From Rhynchopus euleeides (taxonomy: Eukaryota; Euglenozoa; Diplonemea; Diplonemida; Diplonemidae): a stretch of 64,000 nucleotides of DNA. The notes under the pieces were generated by a model. It did not search any database. It saw nothing but the letters and a program-made list of their open reading frames with translations, and had not been told where the DNA came from. Each line of letters opens with the position of its first letter. Positions within the stretch are counted from its first letter, which is position 1. Location of the stretch: NCBI GenBank assembly GCA_963210315.1, contig OY723320.1, positions 62,001 through 126,000 of the forward strand, given 5' to 3'. Positions 40,801 through 55,800 of this stretch are shown in pieces. Position numbers and translations under genes: made by a program.

Positions 40801-43800
40801 GCACAAGGCACAACCACCCAGAATGATCTTGCACAAGGCACAACCATACAGAATGATCCTGCAACCACCCAGAATGATCTTGCACAAGGCACAACCATCC
40901 AGAATGATCTTGCACAAGGCACAACCATCCAGAATGATCTTGCACAAGGCGCAACCATACAGAATGATCTTGCAACCATCCAGAATGATCTTGCACAAGG
41001 CACAACCATCCAGAATGATCTTGCACAAGGCGCAACCATACAGAATGATCTTGCAACCATCCAGAATGATCTTGCACAAGGCACAACCATACAGAATGAT
41101 CTTGCACAAGGCACAACCATCCAGAATGATCTTGCACAAGGCACAACCATCCGGAATGATCTTGCAACCATCCAGAATGATCTTGCACAAGGCGCAACCA
41201 TACAGAATGATCTTGCAACCATCCAGAATGATCTTGCACAAGGCACAACCACCCAGAATGATCTTGCACAAGGCACAACCATCCAGAATGATCTTGCACA
41301 AGGCACAACCATCCGGAATGATCTTGCAACCATCCAGAATGATCTTGCACAAGGCGCAACCATACAGAATGATCTTGCAACCATCCAGAATGATCTTGCA
41401 CAAGGCACAACCACCCAGAATGATCTTGCACAAGGCACAACCATCCAGAATGATCTTGCACAAGGCACAACCCTCCAGAATGATCTTGCACAAGGCACAA
41501 CCATCCAGAATGATCTTGCACAAGGCACAACCCTCCGGAATGATCCCTCAACCATCCAGAATGATCTTGCACACGGCACAACCATCCGGAATGATCCCTC
41601 AACCATCCAGAATGATCTTGCAACCATCCAGAATGATCTTGCAACCATCCAGAATGATCTTGCACAAGGCACAACCATCCAGAATGATCTTGCACAAGGC
41701 GCAACCATACAGAATGATCTTGCAACCATCCAGAATGATCTTGCACAAGGCACAACCACCCAGAATGATCTTGCACAAGGCACAACCATACAGAATGATC
41801 TTGCAACCACCCAGAATGATCTTGCACAAGGCACAACCATCCAGAATGATCTTGCACAAGGCGCAACCATACAGAATGATCTTGCAACCATTCAGAATGA
41901 TCTTGCAACCATCCAGAATGATCTTGCACAAGGCACAACCATCCAGAATGATCTTGCACAAGGCGCAACCATACAGAATGATCTTGCAACCATCCAGAAT
42001 GATCTTGCACAAGGCACAACCATACAGAATGATCTTGCAACCACCCAGAATGATCTTGCACAAGGCACAACCATCCAGAATGATCTTGCACAAGGCGCAA
42101 CCATACAGAATGATCTTGCAACCATCCAGAATGATCTTGCACAAGGCACAACCATACAGAATGATCTTGCACAAGGCACAACCATCCGGAATGATCTTGC
42201 AACCATCCAGAATGATCTTGCACAAGGCACAACCATACAGAATGATCTTGCACAAGGCACAACCATACAGAATGATCTTGCAACCACCCAGAATGATCTT
42301 GCACAAGGCACAACCATCCAGAATGATCTTGCACAAGGCGCAACCATACAGAATGATCTTGCAACCATCCAGAATGATCTTGCACAAGGCACAACCATAC
42401 AGAATGATCTTGCACAAGGCACAACCATCCAGAATGATCTTGCACAAGGCACAACCATCCGGAATGATCTTGCAACCATCCAGAATGATCTTGCACAAGG
42501 CGCAACCATACAGAATGATCTTGCAACCATCCAGAATGATCTTGCACAAGGCACAACCACCCAGAATGATCTTGCACAAGGCACAACCATCCAGAATGAT
42601 CTTGCACAAGGCACAACCCTCCAGAATGATCTTGCACAAGGCACAACCATCAAGAATGATCTTGCACAAGGCACAACCATCCAGAATGATCTTGCACAAG
42701 GCACAACCCTCCGGAATGATCCCTCAACCATCCAGAATGATCTTGCACACGGCACAACCATCCGGAATGATCCCTCATCCATCCAGAATGATCTTGCAAC
42801 CATCCAGAATGATCTTGCAACCATCCAGAATGATCTTGCACAAGGCACAACCATCCAGAATGATCTTGCACAAGGCGCAACCATACAGAATGATCTTGCA
42901 ACCATCCAGAATGATCTTGCACAAGGCACAACCATCCAGAATGACCTTGCACAAGGCGCAACCATACAGAATGATCTTGCAACCATCCAGAATGATCTTG
43001 CACAAGGCACAACCACCCAGAATGATCTTGCACAAGGCACAACCATACAGAATGATCTTGCAACCACCCAGAATGATCTTGCACAAGGCACAACCATCCA
43101 GAATGATCTTGCACAAGGCGCAACCATACAGAATGATCTTGCAACCATCCAGAATGATCTTGCAACCATCCAGAATGATCTTGCAACCATCCAGAATGAT
43201 CTTGCACAAGGCACAACCATCCAGAATGATCTTGCACAAGGCGCAACCATACAGAATGATCTTGCAACCATCCAGAATGATCTTGCACAAGGCACAACCA
43301 TACAGAATGATCTTGCAACCACCCAGAATGATCTTGCACAAGGCACAACCATCCAGAATGATCTTGCACAAGGCGCAACCATACAGAATGATCTTGCAAC
43401 CATCCAGAATGATCTTGCACAAGGCACAACCATACAGAATGATCTTGCACAAGGCACAACCATCCGGAATGATCTTGCAACCATCCAGAATGATCTTGCA
43501 CAAGGCACAACCATACAGAATGATCTTGCACAAGGCACAACCATACAGAATGATCTTGCAACCACCCAGAATGATCTTGCACAAGGCACAACCATCCAGA
43601 ATGATCTTGCACAAGGCGCAACCATACAGAATGATCTTGCAACCATCCAGAATGATCTTGCACAAGGCACAACCATACAGAATGATCTTGCACAAGGCAC
43701 AACCATCCAGAATGATCTTGCACAAGGCACAACCATCCGGAATGATCTTGCAACCATCCAGAATGATCTTGCACAAGGCGCAACCATACAGAATGATCTT

Positions 43801-46800
43801 GCAACCATCCAGAATGATCTTGCACAAGGCACAACCACCCAGAATGATCTTGCACAAGGCACAACCATCCAGAATGATCTTGCACAAGGCACAACCCTCC
43901 AGAATGATCTTGCACAAGGCACAACCATCAAGAATGATCTTGCACAAGGCACAACCATCCAGAATGATCTTGCACAAGGCACAACCCTCCGGAATGATCC
44001 CTCAACCATCCAGAATGATCTTGCACACGGCACAACCATCCGGAATGATCCCTCAACCATCCAGAATGATCTTGCAACCATCCAGAATGATCTTGCAACC
44101 ATCCAGAATGATCTTGCACAAGGCACAACCATCCAGAATGATCTTGCACAAGGCGCAACCATACAGAATGATCTTGCAACCATCCAGAATGATCTTGCAC
44201 AAGGCACAACCACCCAGAATGATCTTGCACAAGGCACAACCATACAGAATGATCTTGCAACCACCCAGAATGATCTTGCACAAGGCACAACCACCCAGAA
44301 TGATCTTGCACAAGGCACAACCATCCAGAATGATCTTGCACAAGGCGCAACCATACAGAATGATCTTGCAACCATACAGAATGATCTTGCACAAGGCACA
44401 ACCATCCGGAATGATCTTGCAACCATCCAGAATGATCTTGCACAAGGCACAACCATCCAGAATGATCGTGCACAAGGCACAACCATCCAGAATGATCTTG
44501 CACAAGGCACAACCCTCCGGAATGATCTTGCACAAGGCGCAACCATACAGAATGATCTTGCAACCATCCAGAATGATCTTGCACAAGGCACAACCACCCA
44601 GAATGATCTTGCACAAGGCACAACCATACAGAATGATCTTGCAACCACCCAGAATGATCTTGCACAAGGCACAACCATCCAGAATGATCTTGCACAAGGC
44701 ACAACCATCCAGAATGATCTTGCACAAGGCGCAACCATACAGAATGATCTTGCAACCATCCAGAATGATCTTGCACAAGGCACAACCATCCAGAATGATC
44801 TTGCAACCATCCAGAATGATCTTGCAACCATCCAGAATGATCTTGCACAAGGCACAACCATGCAGAATGATCTTGCACAAGGCGCAACCATACAGAATGA
44901 TCTTGCAACCATCCAGAATGATCTTGCACAAGGCACAACCACCCAGAATGATCTTGCACAAGGCACAACCATACAGAATGATCTTGCAACCACCCAGAAT
45001 GATCTTGCACAAGGCACAACCATCCAGAATGATCTTGCACAAGGCACAACCATCCAGAATGATCTTGCACAAGGCGCAACCATACAGAATGATCTTGCAA
45101 CCATCCAGAATGATCTTGCACAAGGCACAACCATCCAGAATGATCTTGCACAAGGCGCAACCATACAGAATGATCTTGCAACCATCCAGAATGATCTTGC
45201 ACAAGGCACAACCATACAGAATGATCTTGCACAAGGCACAACCATCCAGAATGATCTTGCACAAGGCACAACCATCCGGAATGATCTTGCAACCATCCAG
45301 AATGATCTTGCACAAGGCGCAACCATACAGAATGATCTTGCAACCATCCAGAATGATCTTGCACAAGGCACAACCACCCAGAATGATCTTGCACAAGGCA
45401 CAACCATCCAGAATGATCTTGCACAAGGCACAACCCTCCAGAATGATCTTGCACAAGGCACAACCATCAAGAATGATCTTGCACAAGGCACAACCATCCA
45501 GAATGATCTTGCACAAGGCACAACCCTCCGGAATGATCCCTCAACCATCCAGAATGATCTTGCACACGGCACAACCATCCGGAATGATCCCTCAACCATC
45601 CAGAATGATCTTGCAACCATCCAGAATGATCTTGCAACCATCCAGAATGATCTTGCACAAGGCACAACCATCCAGAATGATCTTGCACAAGGCGCAACCA
45701 TACAGAATGATCTTGCAACCATCCAGAATGATCTTGCACAAGGCACAACCACCCAGAATGATCTTGCACAAGGCACAACCATACAGAATGATCTTGCAAC
45801 CACCCAGAATGATCTTGCACAAGGCACAACCATCCAGAATGATCTTGCACAAGGCGCAACCATACAGAATGATCTTGCAACCATTCAGAATGATCTTGCA
45901 ACCATCCAGAATGATCTTGCAACCATCCAGAATGATCTTGCACAAGGCACAACCATCCAGAATGATCTTGCACAAGGCGCAACCATACAGAATGATCTTG
46001 CAACCATCCAGAATGATCTTGCACAAGGCACAACCATACAGAATGATCTTGCAACCACCCAGAATGATCTTGCACAAGGCACAACCATCCAGAATGATCT
46101 TGCACAAGGCGCAACCATACAGAATGATCTTGCAACCATCCAGAATGATCTTGCACAAGGCACAACCATACAGAATGATCTTGCACAAGGCACAACCATC
46201 CGGAATGATCTTGCAACCATCCAGAATGATCTTGCACAAGGCACAACCATACAGAATGATCTTGCACAAGGCACAACCATACAGAATGATCTTGCAACCA
46301 CCCAGAATGATCTTGCACAAGGCACAACCATCCAGAATGATCTTGCACAAGGCGCAACCATACAGAATGATCTTGCAACCATCCAGAATGATCTTGCACA
46401 AGGCACAACCATACAGAATGATCTTGCACAAGGCACAACCATCCAGAATGATCTTGCACAAGGCACAACCATCCGGAATGATCTTGCAACCATCCAGAAT
46501 GATCTTGCACAAGGCGCAACCATACAGAATGATCTTGCAACCATCCAGAATGATCTTGCACAAGGCACAACCACCCAGAATGATCTTGCACAAGGCACAA
46601 CCATCCAGAATGATCTTGCACAAGGCACAACCCTCCAGAATGATCTTGCACAAGGCACAACCATCAAGAATGATCTTGCACAAGGCACAACCATCCAGAA
46701 TGATCCCTCAACCATCCAGAATGATCTTGCACACGGCACAACCATCCGGAATGATCCCTCATCCATCCAGAATGATCTTGCAACCATCCAGAATGATCTT

Positions 46801-49800
46801 GCAACCATCCAGAATGATCTTGCACAAGGCACAACCATCCAGAATGATCTTGCACAAGGCGCAACCATACAGAATGATCTTGCAACCATCCAGAATGATC
46901 TTGCACAAGGCACAACCATCCGGAATGATCTTGCAACCATCCAGAATGATCTTGCACAAGGCACAACCATCCAGAATGATCGTGCACAAGGCACAACCAT
47001 CCAGAATGATCTTGCACAAGGCACAACCCTCCGGAATGATCTTGCACAAGGCGCAACCATACAGAATGATCTTGCAACCATCCAGAATGATCTTGCACAA
47101 GGCACAACCACCCAGAATGATCTTGCACAAGGCACAACCATACAGAATGATCTTGCACAAGGCACAACCATACAGAATGATCTTGCAACCACCCAGAATG
47201 ATCTTGCACAAGGCACAACCATCCAGAATGATCTTGCAACCATCCAGAATGATCTTGCACAAGGCACAACCATCCAGAATGATCTTGCACAAGGCACAAC
47301 CATCCGGAATGATCTTGCAACCATCCAGAATGATCTTGCACAAGGCGCAACCATACAGAATGATCTTGCAACCATCCAGAATGATCTTGCACAAGGCACA
47401 ACCACCCAGAATGATCTTGCACAAGGCACAACCATCCGGAATGATCTTGCAACCACCCAGAATGATCTTGCACAAGGCACAAGCATCCAGAATGATCTTG
47501 CACAAGGCACAACCATACAGAATGATCTTGCAACCACCCAGAATGATCTTGCACAAGGCACAACCATCCAGAATGATCTTGCACAAGGCGCAACCATACA
47601 GAATGATCTTGCAACCATCCAGAATGATCTTGCACAAGGCACAACCATACAGAATGATCTTGCACAAGGCACAACCATCCGGAATGATCTTGCAACCATC
47701 CAGAATGATCTTGCACAAGGCACAACCATCCAGAATGATCGTGCACAAGGCACAACCATCCAGAATGATCTTGCACAAGGCACAACCCTCCGGAATGATC
47801 TTGCACAAGGCGCAACCATACAGAATGATCTTGCAACCATCCAGAGTGATCTTGCACAAGGCACAACCACCCAGAATGATCTGGCACAAGGCACAACCAT
47901 CCAGAATGATCTTGCACAAGGCGCAACCATACAGAATGATCTTGCAACCATCCAGAATGATCTTGCACAAGGCACAACCATACAGAATGATCTTGCACAA
48001 GGCACAACCATCCAGAATGATCTTGCACAAGGCACAACCATCCAGAATGATCTTGCACAAGGCGCAACCATACAGAATGATCTTGCAACCATCCAGAATG
48101 ATCTTGCACAAGGCACAACCACCCAGAATGATCTTGCACAAGGCACAACCATCCGGAATGATCTTGAAACCATCCAGAATGATCTTGCACAAGGCACAAC
48201 CATCCAGAATGATCTTGCACACGGCACAACCATCCAGAATGATCTTGCACAAGGCGCAACCATACAGAATGATCTTGCAACCATCCAGAATGATCTTGCA
48301 CAAGGAACAACCACCCAGAATGATCTTGCAACCATCCAGAATGATCTTGCACAAGGCACAACCATCCAGAATGATCTTGCACAAGGCACAACCATCCGGA
48401 ATGATCTTGCAACCATCCAGAATGATCTTGCACAAGGCGCAACCATACAGAATGATCTTGCAACCATCCAGAATGATCTTGCACAAGGCACAACCACCCA
48501 GAATGATCTTGCACAAGGCACAACCATCCAGAATGATCTTGCACAAGGCACAACCCTCCAGAATGATCTTGCACAAGGCACAACCATCAAGAATGATCTT
48601 GCACAAGGCACAACCATCCAGAATGATCTTGCACAAGGCACAACCCTCCGGAATGATCCCTCAACCATCCAGAATGATCTTGCACACGGCACAACCATCC
48701 GGAATGATCCCTCAACCATCCAGAATGATCTTGCAACCATCCAGAATGATCTTGCAACCATCCAGAATGATCTTGCACAAGGCACAACCATCCAGAATGA
48801 TCTTGCACAAGGCGCAACCATACAGAATGATCTTGCAACCATCCAGAATGATCTTGCACAAGGCACAACCACCCAGAATGATCTTGCACAAGGCACAACC
48901 ATCCAGAATGATCTTGCACAAGGCGCAACCATACAGAATGATCTTGCAACCATCCAGAATGATCTTGCACAAGGCACAACCATACAGAATGATCTTGCAA
49001 CCACCCAGAATGATCTTGCACAAGGCACAACCATCCAGAATGATCTTGCACAAGGCACAACCATCCAGAATGATCTTGCACAAGGCGCAACCATACAGAA
49101 TGATCTTGCAACCATCCAGAATGATCTTGCACAAGGCACAACCATACAGAATGATCTTGCAACCACCCAGAATGATCTTGCACAAGGCACAACCATCCAG
49201 AATGATCTTGCACAAGGCGCAACCATACAGAATGATCTTGCAACCATACAGAATGATCTTGCACAAGGCACAACCATCCGGAATGATCTTGCAACCATCC
49301 AGAATGATCTTGCACAAGGCACAACCATCCAGAATGATCGTGCACAAGGCACAACCATCCAGAATGATCTTGCACAAGGCACAACCCTCCGGAATGATCT
49401 TGCACAAGGCGCAACCATACAGAATGATCTTGCAACCATCCAGAATGATCTTGCACAAGGCACAACCACCCAGAATGATCTTGCACAAGGCACAACCATA
49501 CAGAATGATCTTGCACAAGGCACAACCATACAGAATGATCTTGCAACCACCCAGAATGATCTTGCACAAGGCACAACCATCCAGAATGATCTTGCAACCA
49601 TCCAGAATGATCTTGCACAAGGCACAACCATACAGAATGATCTTGCACAAGGCACAACCATCCGGAATGATCTTGCAACCATCCAGAATGATCTTGCACA
49701 AGGCGCAACCATACAGAATGATCTTGCAACCATCCAGAATGATCTTGCACAAGGCACAACCACCCAGAATGATCTTGCACAAGGCACAACCATCCGGAAT

Positions 49801-52800
49801 GATCTTGCAACCACCCAGAATGATCTTGCACAAGGCACAAGCATCCAGAATGATCTTGCACAAGGCGCAACCATACAGAATGATCTTGCAACCATCCAGA
49901 ATGATCTTGCACAAGGCACAACCATACAGAATGATCTTGCAACCACCCAGAATGATCTTGCACAAGGCACAACCATCCAGAATGATCTTGCACAAGGCGC
50001 AACCATACAGAATGATCTTGCAACCATCCAGAATGATCTTGCACAAGGCACAACCACCCAGAATGATCTTGCACAAGGCACAACCATCCGGAATGATCTT
50101 GAAACCATCCAGAATGATCTTGCACAAGGCACAACCATCCAGAATGATCTTGCACACGGCACAACCATCCAGAATGATCTTGCACAAGGCGCAACCATAC
50201 AGAATGATCTTGCAACCATCCAGAATGATCTTGCACAAGGAACAACCACCCAGAATGATCTTGCAACCATCCAGAATGATCTTGCACAAGGCACAACCAT
50301 CCAGAATGATCTTGCACAAGGCACAACCATCCGGAATGATCTTGCAACCATCCAGAATGATCTTGCACAAGGCACAACCATACAGAATGATCTTGCAACC
50401 ACCCAGAATGATCTTGCACAAGGCACAACCATCCAGAATGATCTTGCACAAGGCACAACCCTCCGGAATGATCTTGCACAAGGCGCAACCATACAGAATG
50501 ATCTTGCAACCATCCAGAATGATCTTGCACAAGGCACAACCATACAGAATGATCTTGCACAAGGCACAACCACCCAGAATGATCTTGCACAAGGCACAAC
50601 CATCCGGAATGATCTTGCAACCATCCAGAATGATCTTGCACAAGGCACAACCATCCAGAATGATCTTGCACAAGGCACAACCCTCCGGAATGATCCCTCA
50701 ACCATCCAGAATGATCTTGCACAAGGCACAACCATCCGGAATGATCCCTCAACCATCCAGAATGATCTTGCAACCATCCAGAATGATCTTGCAACCATCC
50801 AGAATGATCTTGCACAAGGCACAACCATCCAGAATGATCTTGCACAAGGCACAACCATCCAGAATGATCTTGCACAAGGCACAACCATCCAGAATGATCT
50901 TGCAACCATCCAGAATGATCTTGCACAAGGCACAACCATCCAGAATGATCTTGCAACCATCCAGAATGATCTTGCACAAGGCACAACCTTCCAGAATGAT
51001 CTTGCACAAGGCACAACCATCCAGAATGATCTTGCACAAGGCACAACCATCCAGGATGATCTTGCACAAGGCACAACCATCCAGAATGATCTTGCAACCA
51101 TCCAGAATGATCTTGCACAAGGCACAACCATCCGGAATGATCTTGCAACCATCCAGAATGATCTTGCACAAGGCACAACCATACAAAATGATCTTGCAAC
51201 CACCCAGAATGATCTTGCACAAGGCACAACCATCCAGAGTGATCTTGCACAAGGCGCAACCATACAGAATGATCTTGCAACCATCCAGAATGATCTTGCA
51301 CAAGGCACAACCATACAGAATGATCTTGCAACCATCCAGAATGATCTTGCACAAGGCACAACCATCCAGCATGATCTTGCACAAGGCACAACCATCCAGA
51401 ATGATCTTGCAACCATCCAGAATGATCTTGCACAAGGCACAACCATCCGGAATGATCTTGCAACCATCCAGAATGATCTTGCACAAGGCACAACCATACA
51501 GAATGATCTTGCAGAAGGCACAACCATCCGGAATGATCTTGCAACCATCCAGAATGATCTTGCACAAGGCACAACCATCCAGAATGATCTTGCACAAGGC
51601 ACAACCACCCAGAATGATCTTGCACAAGGCACAACCATACAGAATGATCTTGCAACCACCCAGAATGATCTTGCACAAGGCACAACCATCCAGAATGATC
51701 TTGCACAAGGCGCAACCATACAGAATGATCTTGCAACCATCCAGAATGATCTTGCACAAGGCACAACCACCCAGAAGGATCTTGCACAAGGCACAACCAT
51801 CCGGAATGATCTTGCAACCATCCAGAATGATCTTGCACAAGGCACAACCATCCAGAATGATCTTGCACAAGGCACAACCATCCAGAATGATCTTGCACAA
51901 GGCGCAACCATACAGAATGATCTTGCAACCATCCAGAATGATCTTGCACAAGGCACAACCACCCAGAATGATCTTGCACAAGGCACAACCATCCGGAATG
52001 ATCTTGCACAAGGCACAACCACCCAGAATGATCTTGCACAAGGCGCAACCACACAGAATGATCTTGCAACCATCCAGAATGATCTTGCACAAGGCACAAC
52101 CATACAGAATGATCTTGCACAAGGCACAACCATCCAGAATGATCTTGCACAAGGCACAACCACCCAGAATGATCTTGCACAAGGCACAACCATACAGAAT
52201 GATCTTGCAACCACCCAGAATGATCTTGCACAAGGCACAACCATCCAGAATGATCTTGCACAAGGCGCAACCATCCAGAATGATCTTGCACAAGGCGCAA
52301 CCACACAGAATGATCTTGCAACCATCCAGAATGATCTTGCACAAGGCACAACCATACAGAATGATCTTGCACAAGGCACAACCATCCAGAATGATCTTGC
52401 ACAAGGCACAACCACCCAGAATGATCTTGCACAAGGCACAACCATACAGAATGATCTTGCAACCACCCAGAATGATCTTGCACAAGGCACAACCATCCGG
52501 AATGATCTTGCACAAGGCACAACCACCCAGAATGATCTTGCACAAGGCGCAACCACACAGAATGATCTTGCAACCATCCAGAATGATCTTGCACAAGGCA
52601 CAACCATACAGAATGATCTTGCACAAGGCACAACCATCCAGAATGATCTTGCACAAGGCACAACCACCCAGAATGATCTTGCACAAGGCACAACCATACA
52701 GAATGATCTTGCAACCACCCAGAATGATCTTGCACAAGGCACAACCATCCAGAATGATCTTGCACAAGGCACAACCACCCAGAATGATCTTGCACAAGGC

Positions 52801-55800
52801 GCAACCACACAGAATGATCTTGCAACCATCCAGAATGATCTTGCACAAGGCACAACCATACAGAATGATCTTGCACAAGGCACAACCATCCAGAATGATC
52901 TTGCACAAGGCACAACCACCCAGAATGATCTTGCACAAGGCACAACCATACAGAATGATCTTGCAACCACCCAGAATGATCTTGCACAAGGCACAACCAT
53001 CCAGAATGATCTTGCACAAGGCGCAACCATCCAGAATGATCTTGCACAAGGCACAACCATACAGAATGATCTTGCACAAGGCACAACCATCCGGAATGAT
53101 CTTGCAACCATCCAGAATGATCTTGCACAAGGCACAACCATACAGAATGATCTTGCACAAGGCACAACCATCCAGAATGATCTTGCACAAGGCGCAACCA
53201 TACAGAATGATCTTGCAACCATCCAGAATGATCTTGCACAAGGCACAACCATACAGAATGATCTTGCACAAGGCACAACCACCCAGAATGATCTTGCACA
53301 AGGCACAACCATCCGGAATGATCTTGCAACCATCCAGAATGATCTTGCACAAGGCACAACCATCCAGAATGATCTTGCACAAGGCACAACCCTCCGGAAT
53401 GATCCCTCAACCATCCAGAATGATCTTGCACAAGGCACAACCATCCGGAATGATCCCTCAACCATCCAGAATGATCTTGCAACCATCCAGAATGATCTTG
53501 CAACCATCCAGAATGATCTTGCACAAGGCACAACCATCCAGAATGATCTTGCACAAGGCACAACCATCCAGAATGATCTTGCACAAGGCACAACCATCCA
53601 GAATGATCTTGCAACCATCCAGAATGATCTTGCACAAGGCACAACCTTCCAGAATGATCTTGCACAAGGCACAACCATCCAGAATGATCTTGCACAAGGC
53701 ACAACCATCCAGAATGATCTTGCACAAGGCACAACCATCCAGAATGATCTTGCAACCATCCAGAATGATCTTGCACAAGGCACAACCATCCGGAATGATC
53801 TTGCAACCATCCAGAATGATCTTGCACAAGGCACAACCTTCCAGAATGATCTTGCACAAGGCACAACCATCCAGAATGATCTTGCACAAGGCACAACCAT
53901 CCAGAATGATCTTGCACAAGGCACAACCATCCAGAATGATCTTGCAACCATCCAGAATGATCTTGCACAAGGCACAACCATACAGAATGATCTTGCAACC
54001 ACCCAGAATGATCTTGCACAAGGCACAACCATCCAGAATGATCTTGCACAAGGCGCAACCATACAGAATGATCTTGCAACCATCCAGAATGATCTTGCAC
54101 AAGGCACAACCATACAGAATGATCTTGCACAAGGCACAACCATCCAGAATGATCTTGCACAAGGCGCAACCATACAGAATGATCTTGCAACCATCCAGAA
54201 TGATCTTGCACAAGGCACAACCACCCAGAAGGATCTTGCACAAGGCACAACCATCCGGAATGATCTTGCAACCATCCAGAATGATCTTGCACAAGGCACA
54301 ACCATCCAGAATGATCTTGCACAAGGCGCAACCACACAGAATGATCTTGCAACCATCCAGAATGATCTTGCACAAGGCACAACCATCCAGAATGATCTTG
54401 CACAAGGCACAACCATACAGAATGATCTTGCAGAAGGCACAACCATCCGGAATGATCTTGCAACCATCCAGAATGATCTTGCACAAGGCACAACCATCCA
54501 GAATGATCTTGCACAAGGCACAACCACCCAGAATGATCTTGCACAAGGCACAACCATACAGAATGATCTTGCAACCACCCAGAATGATCTTGCACAAGGC
54601 ACAACCATCCAGAATGATCTTGCACAAGGCGCAACCATACAGAATGATCTTGCAACCATCCAGAATGATCTTGCACAAGGCACAACCACCCAGAAGGATC
54701 TTGCACAAGGCACAACCATCCGGAATGATCTTGCAACCATCCAGAATGATCTTGCACAAGGCACAACCATCCAGAATGATCTTGCACAAGGCACAACCAT
54801 CCAGAATGATCTTGCACAAGGCGCAACCATACAGAATGATCTTGCAACCATCCAGAATGATCTTGCACAAGGCACAACCACCCAGAATGATCTTGCACAA
54901 GGCACAACCATCCGGAATGATCTTGCACAAGGCACAACCATCCAGAATGATCTTGCACAAGGCACAACCATCCAGAATGATCTTGCAACCATCCAGAATG
55001 ATCTTGCACAAGGCACAACCATCCAGAATGATCTTGCACAAGGCACAACCATCCAGAATGATCTTGCACAAGGCACAACCATCCAGAATGATCTTGCAAC
55101 CATCCAGAATGATCTTGCACAAGGCACAACCACCCAGAATGATCTTGCACAAGGCACAACCATCCAGAATGATCTTGCACAAGGCACAACCATCCAGAAT
55201 GATCTTGCACAAGGCACAACCATCCAGAATGATCTTGCAACCATCCAGAATGATCTTGCACAAGGCACAACCATCCAGAATGATCTTGCACAAGGCACAA
55301 CCATACAGAATGATCTTGCAACCACCCAGAATGATCTTGCACAAGGCACAACCATCCAGAATGATCTTGCACAAGGCGCAACCATACAGAATGATCTTGC
55401 AACCATCCAGAATGATCTTGCACAAGGCACAACCATACAGAATGATCTTGCACAAGGCACAACCATCCGGAATGATCTTGCAACCATCCAGAATGATCTT
55501 GCACAAGGCACAACCATCCAGAATGATCGTGCACAAGGCACAACCATCCAGAATGATCTTGCACAAGGCACAACCCTCCGGAATGATCTTGCACAAGGCG
55601 CAACCATACAGAATGATCTTGCAACCATCCAGAATGATCTTGCACAAGGCACAACCACCCAGAATGATCTTGCACAAGGCACAACCATACAGAATGATCT
55701 TGCACAAGGCACAACCATACAGAATGATCTTGCAACCACCCAGAATGATCTTGCACAAGGCACAACCATCCAGAATGATCTTGCACAAGGCGCAACCATA

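Larger units (their letters stand above)
22791..48700. repeat. Superblock B (diverged copy of A)
   Basis: The left limit is the 2-bp deletion seam and the right limit is approximate, after the last full boundary module (48685). Diagnostic variants match A: GTT 23632, CAT 23884 and 25045, GTC 24418, 25579 and 28222, CAT 26128, TTT 30328, ATG 30589, CACGGC 33031 and GGA 48304. All measured offsets leave remainder one on division by three, as the single 2-bp loss predicts. Relative to A it lacks 516 bp between 24418 and 25045, and it carries extra boundary-module blocks between 33031 and 48685. Confidence 0.75.
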
